A DNA stretch of 64,000 nucleotides from Sinimarinibacterium sp. NLF-5-8 (GTDB lineage Bacteria > Pseudomonadota > Gammaproteobacteria > Nevskiales > Nevskiaceae): positions 2,553,501 through 2,617,500 of the forward strand of contig NZ_CP048030.1 of NCBI RefSeq assembly GCF_010092425.1, given 5' to 3'. Shown in pieces: positions 57,132 to 64,000 of this stretch. A model generated the notes under the pieces. It was not told the DNA's origin. It did not search any database and saw only the letters and a program-made list of their open reading frames with translations. Each line of letters starts with the position of its first letter. Within the stretch, counting starts at the first letter, position 1. A program made the position numbers and the translations under genes.

Positions 57132-58928
57132 ATGGATGCTCGATCAGTTCTTGCGGAATGTCCGCTGTTTGTTGGCCTGAGTGCTGCGGCGCTGGATGCG
57201 CTGGCGGCGCGCGCCGAAATGCTTGAAGTGCCGAGTGGCCATACGGTGGTCAACCGGGGCGCCCGTCCCGAAAGTATTTATATCGTCGCCACCGGGCGTC
57301 TGTGCGCAGTGCTGCCGGACAACAGCATTGCCGGGCTGATCGGACGACTGGAGCCGGTGGGCGAGATCGGCACCTTGTCCGGGGAGCCACATATGGCGTC
57401 GGTTCATGCGGTGCGCGACAGCGTGCTGGTACGGCTGCCGGGGGCGCATCTGTACGCCGTGATCGAGCAGTATCCGGAAGCATTGCTGGCGATGACGCAG
57501 GTGATCATCCGGCGCCTGCGTCACAACCGCACCTTGCGGCGCAGTCAGCAGCAGCAGCAATCGCGCAGTTTTGCCGTGGTGGTCGGCAGCCCCGGCGCCG
57601 ATGCGCTGATGGTTGCCAATCATTTGTGCGCGGCGCTGGCGCCGATGAAAAAGGTTCGGCTGCTGACGGCTGAAAGCGTTGACGCCGATCTGGGCGAAGG
57701 GGTCTGCCGCACCCCCGGCGATTCGAGCAGCGTCAACCAACGCCTGATCACTTACCTCAATCAGATCGAAACCGAAAACGGCTATCTGGTGTACGTCGCC
57801 GAGGCTGCCGACCCGTGGGCGCGCCGCAGCATGCGGCAGGCCGATCGCATCCTGTTCGTCGTCGATGCCGACAGTCCGCCGATGGCCTCGAAGATGCTTG
57901 AGCAGCTGCGCGAGTGCAGCACGCGCGCACCGATCGAGTTGGTGGTGATCCGCGCCGATGGCATGGATGCGCCTGCGATGCTGACCTGGCGCGAACGCAC
58001 CAACGCGCGCGCGCACTATTACGTCCGGCGGGACAACGTGGTGGACTTCACTTCTCTTGCCCGTCAGCTCACCGAACGCGGGATTGGCCTGGTGCTGGGC
58101 GGTGGCGGCGCGCGGGGCTTTGCCCACATCGGCCTTTTGCGCGCGCTGGAGGAGCTGCAGATTCCTGTTGATCTGGTCGGCGGCTCCAGCATGGGCGCAT
58201 TTTTTTCGGCACTGGTGGCTTGCGGCAAAAAACACGGCGAAATTCTCGATATCGCCCGGCGCACGTTTGTTCAGCAAAACCTGCTGAACGACTTTTTATT
58301 CCCTACGGTTGCGCTGATTCGCGGGCGCAAGTTTTTGCGCCACTTGCAGCAAGTGGTCTTTGGCGAGCAACAGATCGAAGCCCTGAGAATGCCTTTTTTC
58401 TGTGTTTCGACCAATCTCACGCGCGGTGGGATCAGCGTTCACGATCAGGGGCCGCTGGCGTTGTGGGTGGCAACCAGCATGGCGGTGCCGGGGGTGGTGC
58501 CGCCGGTGGTGTTCAGAGGAGAGCTGCTCTGCGATGGGGCCGTGGCCAACAGCCTGCCGACCGATGTGATGTATGCCATGGAGCGCGGGCCGATCATTGC
58601 CTCGGATGTGAGTACCGAAGGCGGCATTGCGGCGCCGGGGATCGAAGGGCCCGACCCCGAAGGGCTGCTGCACATGCGCGGCGGCGGTGAGCGCCCCCGT
58701 CTGTTTTCGATCATGTTCCGCACCGCAACGCTGACCAGTGAAAGCGGCACGGCGCGGCGCGCCGAACATGCCGATGCCTATTTGCGGATGCCGATCGAAG
58801 GCGTTGGCCTGTTCGACTGGAAAAAGCTCGATGAGGTGGTGGAGCGGGGCTATCGTCATGCGCTGGAACGGCTGACCCCGATCCGTGATCAATTGTGCGC
58901 GCCCGAGGGCGCTCAGCCCCGTTCCTGA
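57132..58928 (+). CDS. Patatin-like phospholipase with cyclic-nucleotide-binding domain (NTE-like)
   Basis: A 598-residue protein. The N-terminal cNMP-binding-like domain (about 10-125, with the GEIGTLSGEP phosphate-binding-cassette-like loop) is followed by a Gln-rich linker, a Rossmann-like region without clear P-loop (about 150-300), and a patatin domain: oxyanion hole GGGGARG near 323, nucleophile motif GGSSMG with serine near 354 and DGA near 468, completing the Ser-Asp dyad. It hydrolyses lipid acyl chains. ATG 57132 (MDARSVLAECPLF) is preferred to 57108. Divergent from the YdbH-like gene. Confidence 0.9.
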   Translation: MDARSVLAECPLFVGLSAAALDALAARAEMLEVPSGHTVVNRGARPESIYIVATGRLCAVLPDNSIAGLIGRLEPVGEIGTLSGEPHMASVHAVRDSVLVRLPGAHLYAVIEQYPEALLAMTQVIIRRLRHNRTLRRSQQQQQSRSFAVVVGSPGADALMVANHLCAALAPMKKVRLLTAESVDADLGEGVCRTPGDSSSVNQRLITYLNQIETENGYLVYVAEAADPWARRSMRQADRILFVVDADSPPMASKMLEQLRECSTRAPIELVVIRADGMDAPAMLTWRERTNARAHYYVRRDNVVDFTSLARQLTERGIGLVLGGGGARGFAHIGLLRALEELQIPVDLVGGSSMGAFFSALVACGKKHGEILDIARRTFVQQNLLNDFLFPTVALIRGRKFLRHLQQVVFGEQQIEALRMPFFCVSTNLTRGGISVHDQGPLALWVATSMAVPGVVPPVVFRGELLCDGAVANSLPTDVMYAMERGPIIASDVSTEGGIAAPGIEGPDPEGLLHMRGGGERPRLFSIMFRTATLTSESGTARRAEHADAYLRMPIEGVGLFDWKKLDEVVERGYRHALERLTPIRDQLCAPEGAQPRS

Positions 58929-59224
58929 GCAACGGCCCAGCGCCACAAAAAATGGCCGATGTCAAGCACTCTCTAAGTGCGAGCCTGTCGGCTGAAGTCT
59001 AAGTGTGGCAAGGATTTGCGCCTTTATACCAGCCCTCCGGGCAGTCCTGCTCTTGTAGGCTGGGAGCCATATGGGAGCGATGCGGTTGCGGGCTCCAGAG
59101 TGTCCGGGCGGGTATTTGATGGCGGCTGCGATCATGATACGACAAGGCTCCTTCAAGCCATAGCCCAAAGCAAAAGCGCAGGTCGATGGCCTGCGCTTTT
59201 GCTTTGCAGCGGACGGCACCGCGC
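58929..59224. other. Probable end region of the integrative conjugative element
   Basis: No convincing gene is present. Between the chromosomal patatin gene and the DUF2274 gene the frequency of GCGCGC falls sharply, so the ICE-chromosome junction probably lies here. Repeated short strings (CTAAGTG twice) occur near 58974-59006. The TTTTTCAT att core of Tn4371-type elements was not found, so the exact end is unresolved. Confidence 0.5.
59167..59205 (-). terminator. Terminator after the trb operon
   Basis: A perfect 16-base stem (AAAGCAAAAGCGCAGG and its complement) with a seven-base loop. The T-rich arm gives a terminator on either strand. It lies 20 bases past the DUF2274 stop. Confidence 0.85.
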
Positions 59225-59488
59225 CTATGTGGGCGACGCATCACGTCGGGGCGCTGGCGGGGCTTTCGGGGTCGTCGTCCCTTTCCTGAATCCCCTGTCC
59301 CCGGCCATGAACGCCTCCAGCATGTGCGGAATCAGCGTCGTTGCATCAACCGTCTCACCATACGTCTGTGCGTGCAGCGCGGCGTAGCGGTCGAGGTCGG
59401 CTTTCAGGCTGGCCGGGCACGCGAAGGTCAGCTTGATGGTCTCGGTCTTGGGCAGCGGCCCCAGCCGCAGCTTGCGTGTCGTGTTCAT
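59225..59488 (-). CDS. DUF2274 protein of the conjugative element
   Basis: An 87-residue protein of the DUF2274 family, which follows trbI in Tn4371-type elements. KLRLGPLPKTETIKLTFACPASLKADLDRYA resembles a ribbon-helix-helix-type domain. GAGGAG lies upstream of ATG 59488, which overlaps the trbI stop by four bases. The frame is open upstream to 59776 only inside trbI. Confidence 0.85.
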   Translation of the reverse strand: MNTTRKLRLGPLPKTETIKLTFACPASLKADLDRYAALHAQTYGETVDATTLIPHMLEAFMAGDRGFRKGTTTPKAPPAPRRDASPT

Positions 59489-60780
59489 TGCGAAGCTCCT
59501 CGGTTGAAGATCACTGGCTGGTAAGGCCGCAGCACCAGATCCCGATTGACGATGATGCGCACCGGCAGGCCGGGCCGGTTGGTCAGCGTGGGCTGGATGT
59601 TGAGGTTGCGGCGCGTCACTTCCTGGCCGACCTGATTCACCGTGTCTTGCAGGCTGTCGCGGCCGGCGATGATGATCCGGTCGCCGTCCTGGCGGTTCTC
59701 CGGGGCGGCCAGTTCGGCGCCGACGCCCAGCAGCGTGGTCAGCACGGCGCCGGCGAAGATGCGATCCCAATGCCAATCGACACCATCCTCCAGGCCGGCA
59801 TACCCGGCCGGGTCGGTGCCGACCAGGTTGTCGAGTGTCAGTGATGAGGTGTCCGGCAGGATGACCCGGTTCCAGACGACCTGAACGCGACTCTGTCCGT
59901 AGCTCACCTGGCTGTTGTAGCGGCCCAGGATGCGCGATCCCTGTGGAATCAGCAGGTGCCGACCGGTGGCCGTGTCATAGACCGGCTCCGTCACCGTGGC
60001 GATCACGTCGCCCGGCAGGTCGGATTGGATACCCGTTACCAGCGCCCCGGCGATCACCGTGCCGGCCATCACCTGATACGGCGAACCGGGCAATTGCAGG
60101 TTGCCGGAATTACGGGTTTCCGTGGAACCGGATTGCAGGAACGCCTCTTTCTGATCTTGCCGGTTCTGGACGACAGTCGGGTCGGTCGGCTGCGCTGCCG
60201 TCGAGGCCGGGCCGGCAGCAAGCGGGTCGAAGGCCGCCAGGGTGCTGCCTATGCCAGGGGCTCCCTGTGTCGCCTGCGCCACTGCCGCGGTGGTCTGGCC
60301 TTGGCCCGTACTGAAGAACACCGACGAAGCCGCCGCTGCTTCGGCCTCCTGGCGCAAGGCTTCGCGTTCGGCCGCCTCGGCATCATGGCCCGGTGGCGCA
60401 TAACTGGCCACTGCCGGCTGTTGTGAATGGACGATGGCCGGCCCGAGATCGCCAGGCAGGGGTGGCCCCAGTTCCGGCACGTCGGGCGGCAGCGTCGGCA
60501 ACATGGAATAGTCCGTGGGGAGTCGCTCCAGCCCTTCGGAGCGCGACACACGATCGACGTTGTATAGCTCGGACGGATCGTTGCCGCTGCGGGGCTTCGA
60601 TGGCTGCAAAGACCAGATGGTGGCACCCAACACCGCGACGGAGAGTCCGCCAACGAGCGCGGCCAGGGTACGCCGGTTCAGCCGTGTGACCGGGCGCGGC
60701 TGGGCGCGTAGCGCCACCGTTTCGGGCGCCACCTTGTCGGCCTGCGGCGTGGCGATATCCGGGGTGTCGTCCTGGCTCAT
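59485..60780 (-). CDS. trbI: Conjugal transfer protein TrbI (VirB10-like)
   Basis: A 431-residue type IV secretion scaffold spanning both membranes. It has a short cytoplasmic N-terminus, a membrane helix (about 41-58), a Pro/Ala/Gln-rich periplasmic linker and the VirB10/TrbI C-terminal domain (ITGALVTGIQSDLPGDVIATVTEPVYDT-type core, RILGRYNSQVSYGQSRVQVVWNR). ATG 60780 has a Shine-Dalgarno-like GAGGA just upstream. Part of the trb operon of a mating-pair system. Confidence 0.93.
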   Translation of the reverse strand: MSQDDTPDIATPQADKVAPETVALRAQPRPVTRLNRRTLAALVGGLSVAVLGATIWSLQPSKPRSGNDPSELYNVDRVSRSEGLERLPTDYSMLPTLPPDVPELGPPLPGDLGPAIVHSQQPAVASYAPPGHDAEAAEREALRQEAEAAAASSVFFSTGQGQTTAAVAQATQGAPGIGSTLAAFDPLAAGPASTAAQPTDPTVVQNRQDQKEAFLQSGSTETRNSGNLQLPGSPYQVMAGTVIAGALVTGIQSDLPGDVIATVTEPVYDTATGRHLLIPQGSRILGRYNSQVSYGQSRVQVVWNRVILPDTSSLTLDNLVGTDPAGYAGLEDGVDWHWDRIFAGAVLTTLLGVGAELAAPENRQDGDRIIIAGRDSLQDTVNQVGQEVTRRNLNIQPTLTNRPGLPVRIIVNRDLVLRPYQPVIFNRGASQ

Positions 60781-60782
60781 GG

Positions 60783-61775
60783 TCAGTTCCTCCGCGTCAC
60801 GCCGTCGGTGCGCTCGATGCGCACCACGTCACCCCTGTCACCGCCGAGGCGCAGTTCGGCCGCGCCGAACTGCCGATCGACGATGTAGTACGGCGAGCGG
60901 AAGCGGTAGTTCACCAGTTGTCCGTCGCCCTGCGCGCCGATGACAAACAGCGGCGGCAGCTCGCCTTGGGCGATGCCGGCCGGGAACTGGATATAGACCT
61001 TCTCGCCATCGTCGAAGGCGCGCAGCGGCTTCCAGGGCGGATTACTGCCGCTGATCGCATAGCGGAAGCGCAGGTCCTCCAGCGCGAGCCCGGTATCGAC
61101 CGGCGCGGCGATGCTGGCCGCCTGCGCCTGGCGTTGCAAGGCCAGCATCCGGTCGCGCGGGTAGTCCCAGGACACCGACGCCATCCAGGCGCGTTCGGTC
61201 GAAGTCAGCTCCAGCAAGTACGTGCGGCGGCTGGTGGTGATGATCAGATTGGTTTTCAGGCCCGAGCGGATCGGCTTGACCAGCACATTGACGCGCAGCT
61301 CGTCGTCGCTGCCGCTGGAGGTGTCACCGACGATCCAGCGCACCGTATCGCCGGCCGCCACCGTCACCAGATCCTCGCCCGGCTGGAGCGAAATCATCGT
61401 CACGCGCCCGACCGCCGCATAGACCTGATAGAGCGCGCCGTCGCTGTAGGGCCAGACCTGAATCGCATTGACGTAGCCCTCGCGCGTGGGCGCAACCCGC
61501 GCCTCGGCGTTGGCGCGGGAGACGCGCACGGTTTCGTCGGCCGGCTCGGGGGCGGGCTTGGCTTCCTCGGTGTCCGGCAACGGCTTCAACTGTCCGGGCA
61601 ACGGCAGCGGTTCGGGGATGGCGACGACTTCCACCGGCGCGGGCGGTTCGGGCAACGGCTGGGCCTGTACCGGCTCATCGAGCGAGATCGTCGGCGGCGG
61701 CTTGCCCTGTGTGGCGCAGCCGGCCAGGGCCAGCAGCATCAACGGTACAGCGTAAAAGCGGAAAGACGGATTCAT
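60783..61775 (-). CDS. trbG: Conjugal transfer protein TrbG (VirB9-like)
   Basis: A 330-residue lipoprotein (lipobox LALAGC, Cys20) forming the outer part of the type IV secretion core complex. A Pro/Glu-rich linker (about 27-95) precedes the VirB9-like beta domain (RVTMISLQPGEDLVTVAAGDTVRWIVGD region). ATG 61775 overlaps the trbF stop (ATGA). A longer frame to 62396 is rejected. Confidence 0.92.
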   Translation of the reverse strand: MNPSFRFYAVPLMLLALAGCATQGKPPPTISLDEPVQAQPLPEPPAPVEVVAIPEPLPLPGQLKPLPDTEEAKPAPEPADETVRVSRANAEARVAPTREGYVNAIQVWPYSDGALYQVYAAVGRVTMISLQPGEDLVTVAAGDTVRWIVGDTSSGSDDELRVNVLVKPIRSGLKTNLIITTSRRTYLLELTSTERAWMASVSWDYPRDRMLALQRQAQAASIAAPVDTGLALEDLRFRYAISGSNPPWKPLRAFDDGEKVYIQFPAGIAQGELPPLFVIGAQGDGQLVNYRFRSPYYIVDRQFGAAELRLGGDRGDVVRIERTDGVTRRN

Positions 61776-62473
61776 GGCCGGGCTCCTTCGGAATCGAGTT
61801 CGCGGCTCCACGACAGGCCATTGACGTAGATGCCCAGTGGGTTGCTGCGCAGCCGTTCTTCGGTGCGCGGGGTTTGCAACACGATGGACACCACGGCCGT
61901 CCATCGCTCCAGTCCTGCGGCCGCGCCATTGACGTAGCGGCGTTCCGTCCAGCGCACGTTGAACGACGTGTCGCTGGCGCGCACGACGCTGGTGATCTGC
62001 ACCGTCACTGACTCGCGACCGATGCGGGCGAACGGGTCGTTGGTGCGGGCGTAGTCGTTGAGCACCGCCGCACCGCGATCGGTGGTGTAGTCGTAGGCAT
62101 CGAGCCAGTTCTGTCGCACCACGATCGGGTCGATGGACAGCGAGCGCACCATCGTGATGAAGCGGGCAACGTGGTGTGCCTGCTGCGCGTCGTCGGGCTG
62201 GTAGCGCGTGGCGGCTTCGCCGACCGTGCGTACCTGGCCGGCCTGATCGACCTCGACCACATAGGGCGTGACGATGGACTGCGCCGAACGCCACACCAGG
62301 CCAGCGGCCATCAGCAGGGCCAGCACCAGGCAGCCGAACGCCATCAGGCGCCAGTTCTTCGCCTGTACACGGGCCGAGCCGATGCGCTCGTCCCACACCT
62401 GGGCAGCGGATTGGTAAGGGGTCGCAGGCTGCGGTGTGTCGGTATAGCGCACCTGCGGTCGTTTGAATCGCAT
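61772..62473 (-). CDS. trbF: Conjugal transfer protein TrbF (VirB8-like)
   Basis: A 233-residue inner-membrane protein with one helix (about 43-62) and the VirB8-like periplasmic domain (ITMVRSLSIDPIVVRQNWLDAYDY, FNVRWTERRYVNG). It scaffolds the type IV secretion channel. ATGA overlap with trbG. Confidence 0.92.
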   Translation of the reverse strand: MRFKRPQVRYTDTPQPATPYQSAAQVWDERIGSARVQAKNWRLMAFGCLVLALLMAAGLVWRSAQSIVTPYVVEVDQAGQVRTVGEAATRYQPDDAQQAHHVARFITMVRSLSIDPIVVRQNWLDAYDYTTDRGAAVLNDYARTNDPFARIGRESVTVQITSVVRASDTSFNVRWTERRYVNGAAAGLERWTAVVSIVLQTPRTEERLRSNPLGIYVNGLSWSRELDSEGARP

Positions 62474-62485
62474 GGCTTGTCCTCC

Positions 62486-63853
62486 TTATGAATCTGAATC
62501 CCGCAGGCTCGGGGCGCTGCCCGATCCACCGCTATCGCCCCCGCGCAGCGTGTGCGCGGTGGTCGTGGCGGCTTGGGTGATCTGTTGGCGGCGATGCAGG
62601 CGCTTGGCCCATGCGGGCTGCTGTTGTGGCGACGACGCGGTGGCAGGGTCGGAAGCGGCAGCACCGGTCCCCGATCCGCCTTCGGCCGCAGGGCCGTTCC
62701 AGCCGGTGCGGAAAGGCGCCGCCATGCGCTGCCCAACGGTGGAAGCACGGGAGGCCGCGCCTCGCCCGGCGGCTTGCACGCCGGTCTTGGCGACGTTGCC
62801 CAGGCCCGCCGCCGCGCCCTTGAGGCCGCCACCAACCGCGGACGAACCTGCCTGGAACGCCGACCGGGCACCACTGGCCGCGGACGTCGCGGCACGCGCG
62901 CCGCTGCCGGCCAGCTTGGCGGCAGCCGGCGCCATGCGTGCCCCGGCGGCCACCGCCCCACCTACGCCAGTCGCGGCAGCACCGACGGCAACGGCGGTTC
63001 CGGCAGCGCCGACAGCGGCGCCGGCCATCGCCCCGGCACCCAACTGCGGCCCGCCGGAAATCAGCCCGGTGGCGATGCCCGGCCCGAAGATGCCCAGTGC
63101 CAGCAAGGCGAGCGAGGCCAGCATGATGACCAGCGCATGGTCGATGGACGGCTCGGTCGGATGCACCTGAAATTCGGCAAACAGCCCGGTGCCAATACCG
63201 ACGATCACTGCTAGCACCAGTACCTTGACACCCGAGGACACCACGTTGCCCAGCACCTTCTCGGCCAGGAAGCTGGTCTTGTTCCACAATGCGAATGGCA
63301 CCAGTACGAAGCCCGCCAGCGTGGTCAGCTTGAACTCGATCAGCGTGATGAAGAGCTGGATCGCCAGCACGAAGAACGTGACGATCACCACCAGCCAGGC
63401 CAGGAACATCACCATGATGGGCGTCACGTTCACGAACACTTCCGGGAAGCCCGACAGATCGCTGACCTGCTCCAGAATCGGCATGCCCGCGTCGATGCCG
63501 GTCTTGGCCAGCCGCCCTGGTTGCAGAAACTCGTCCATGCTCAGGGTCGAGCCGGTGGCCGTCAGGCCCAGGCCGGTAAAGGAGCGGAAGACGATGCCGG
63601 CCAGCCAGTTGAAGTTGTTGATGATGTAGGCGAAGGCCCCGACGTAGAGCACCTTGCGCAGCAACTTGGCGATCACGTCATCGCCCTGGCCGGTGGCGTG
63701 ACTCATGGCCCAGTACAGCCCGGCGATGGTCATGTCGATGACGATCAGCGTGGCGGTCAGGAACGCCACTTCGCCTTGCAGCAGTCCGAAGCCCGAGTCG
63801 ATGTAGGTGGAAAAGGTGTTGAGGAAGCGGTCGATGACGGTGACGTCGTTCAT
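62486..63853 (-). CDS. trbL: P-type conjugative transfer protein TrbL
   Basis: A 455-residue multispanning inner-membrane protein, VirB6-like, with about six to eight helices in residues 20-265, followed by a Gly/Ala/Ser-rich cytoplasmic tail typical of TrbL. It forms part of the DNA transfer channel. ATG 63853 overlaps the stop of the preceding gene by four bases. Confidence 0.92.
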   Translation of the reverse strand: MNDVTVIDRFLNTFSTYIDSGFGLLQGEVAFLTATLIVIDMTIAGLYWAMSHATGQGDDVIAKLLRKVLYVGAFAYIINNFNWLAGIVFRSFTGLGLTATGSTLSMDEFLQPGRLAKTGIDAGMPILEQVSDLSGFPEVFVNVTPIMVMFLAWLVVIVTFFVLAIQLFITLIEFKLTTLAGFVLVPFALWNKTSFLAEKVLGNVVSSGVKVLVLAVIVGIGTGLFAEFQVHPTEPSIDHALVIMLASLALLALGIFGPGIATGLISGGPQLGAGAMAGAAVGAAGTAVAVGAAATGVGGAVAAGARMAPAAAKLAGSGARAATSAASGARSAFQAGSSAVGGGLKGAAAGLGNVAKTGVQAAGRGAASRASTVGQRMAAPFRTGWNGPAAEGGSGTGAAASDPATASSPQQQPAWAKRLHRRQQITQAATTTAHTLRGGDSGGSGSAPSLRDSDS

Positions 63854-64000
63854 GGCACGTCCTCCGTCGCGGCGTTCGCCGTCTCGCCGCTCTCATCGTC
63901 GGGCGTATCGAAGCTCGGCGGAATCGGCGGCAGTTCGGTCAGAGCGTCGTACTCGTCCGGCCCGGTCTGGCCGGCGAAAAAACGGCGCCGGAAGGCTTCG
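63850..64000 (-). CDS. Partial gene upstream of trbL (C-terminus only)
   Basis: The last 49 codons of a minus-strand gene run off the right edge. They read FFAGQTGPDEYDAL then a Pro- and Asp/Glu-rich tail (PPIPPSFDTPDDE) and stop in TGA overlapping the trbL ATG. By position it should be trbJ or a trbK-like entry-exclusion gene, but I do not recognise the sequence. Confidence 0.55.
   Translation of the reverse strand, partial: EAFRRRFFAGQTGPDEYDALTELPPIPPSFDTPDDESGETANAATEDVP

Noticed and set aside
58929-59224. TTTTTCAT attachment core of Tn4371-type elements
   Set aside because: The string and its complement are absent in the gap; the only near match is a run of As at about 58948.

Overview
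The window is chromosomal DNA of a high-GC Gram-negative bacterium, most likely a gammaproteobacterium. Supporting genes are a PlsB-type glycerol-3-phosphate acyltransferase, cbb3 oxidase with its maturation genes, one-piece B12-dependent MetH, TrxC, SlyD, MlaC-like and YdbH/YdbL-like envelope proteins, a DUF1329 outer-membrane-associated protein and a RoxA-like multihaem lipoprotein. The last two recall the Nevskiales/Solimonadaceae or Steroidobacter area, but the family-level placement is a guess. The string GCGCGC is strikingly frequent from the start to about 58.9 kb and becomes rare after that.

Layout. 1-4.5 kb: 3' end of metH, an array of palindromic repeats, slyD. 4.7-11.8 kb: a tightly overlapping cbb3 oxidase cluster (ccoNOQP, a tiny ccoH-position gene, ccoI, ccoS, a SafE-like membrane protein, a YggU-like gene). 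11.8-16.8 kb: MlaC-like protein and a long-chain acyl-CoA ligase (minus strand), then a three-haem RoxA-like lipoprotein. 16.9-22.9 kb: Mrp Na+/H+ antiporter operon (mrpA fused to mrpB, then C, D, E, F, G), followed by a convergent MscS channel. 24.1-31.7 kb: MliC/META lipoprotein, DUF2799 lipoprotein, TPP riboswitch and thiC, an IS3-family scar next to a truncated DUF3427-type helicase gene, a NUDIX hydrolase, a MoxR ATPase, repeats, and the TPM/LemA pair. 31.9-34.1 kb: a three-gene ATGA-coupled cassette (DUF4282 membrane protein, a 71-aa protein, and a 564-aa membrane-anchored protein with 43-residue LWP repeats), the best candidate here for an undescribed system. 34.2-35.8 kb: a double zinc-ribbon protein, trxC, and two small paralogues resembling YjfB motility-associated proteins. 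35.8-41.7 kb: a heavy-metal RND efflux operon (His-rich protein, czcC-, czcB-, czcA-like). 41.8-47.8 kb: DUF4442 protein, FecR+SPOR protein, RLAN/ATP-grasp ligase with GNAT partner, DUF1329 protein, FKBP. 47.9-58.9 kb: plsB, DUF4112, a POT peptide transporter with an M2 dipeptidase, the YdbL/YdbH pair, and a cNMP-binding patatin phospholipase. 59.2-64 kb: the end of a Tn4371-type integrative conjugative element (DUF2274, trbI, trbG, trbF, trbL and a cut gene), all on the minus strand.

How they fit. The core is ordinary housekeeping and envelope biology: low-oxygen respiration with its copper loading, cation/pH homeostasis, metal efflux, peptide use and phospholipid synthesis and transport. 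It is interspersed with short BIME-like palindromic repeats (3.4-3.9, 27.9, 29.9-30.1 and 46.9 kb). Clear foreign or decayed DNA comprises the ICE at the right edge, the IS3 scar at about 28 kb and possibly the lower-GC segment at 33.7-34.6 kb. No tRNA, rRNA or CRISPR array was seen.
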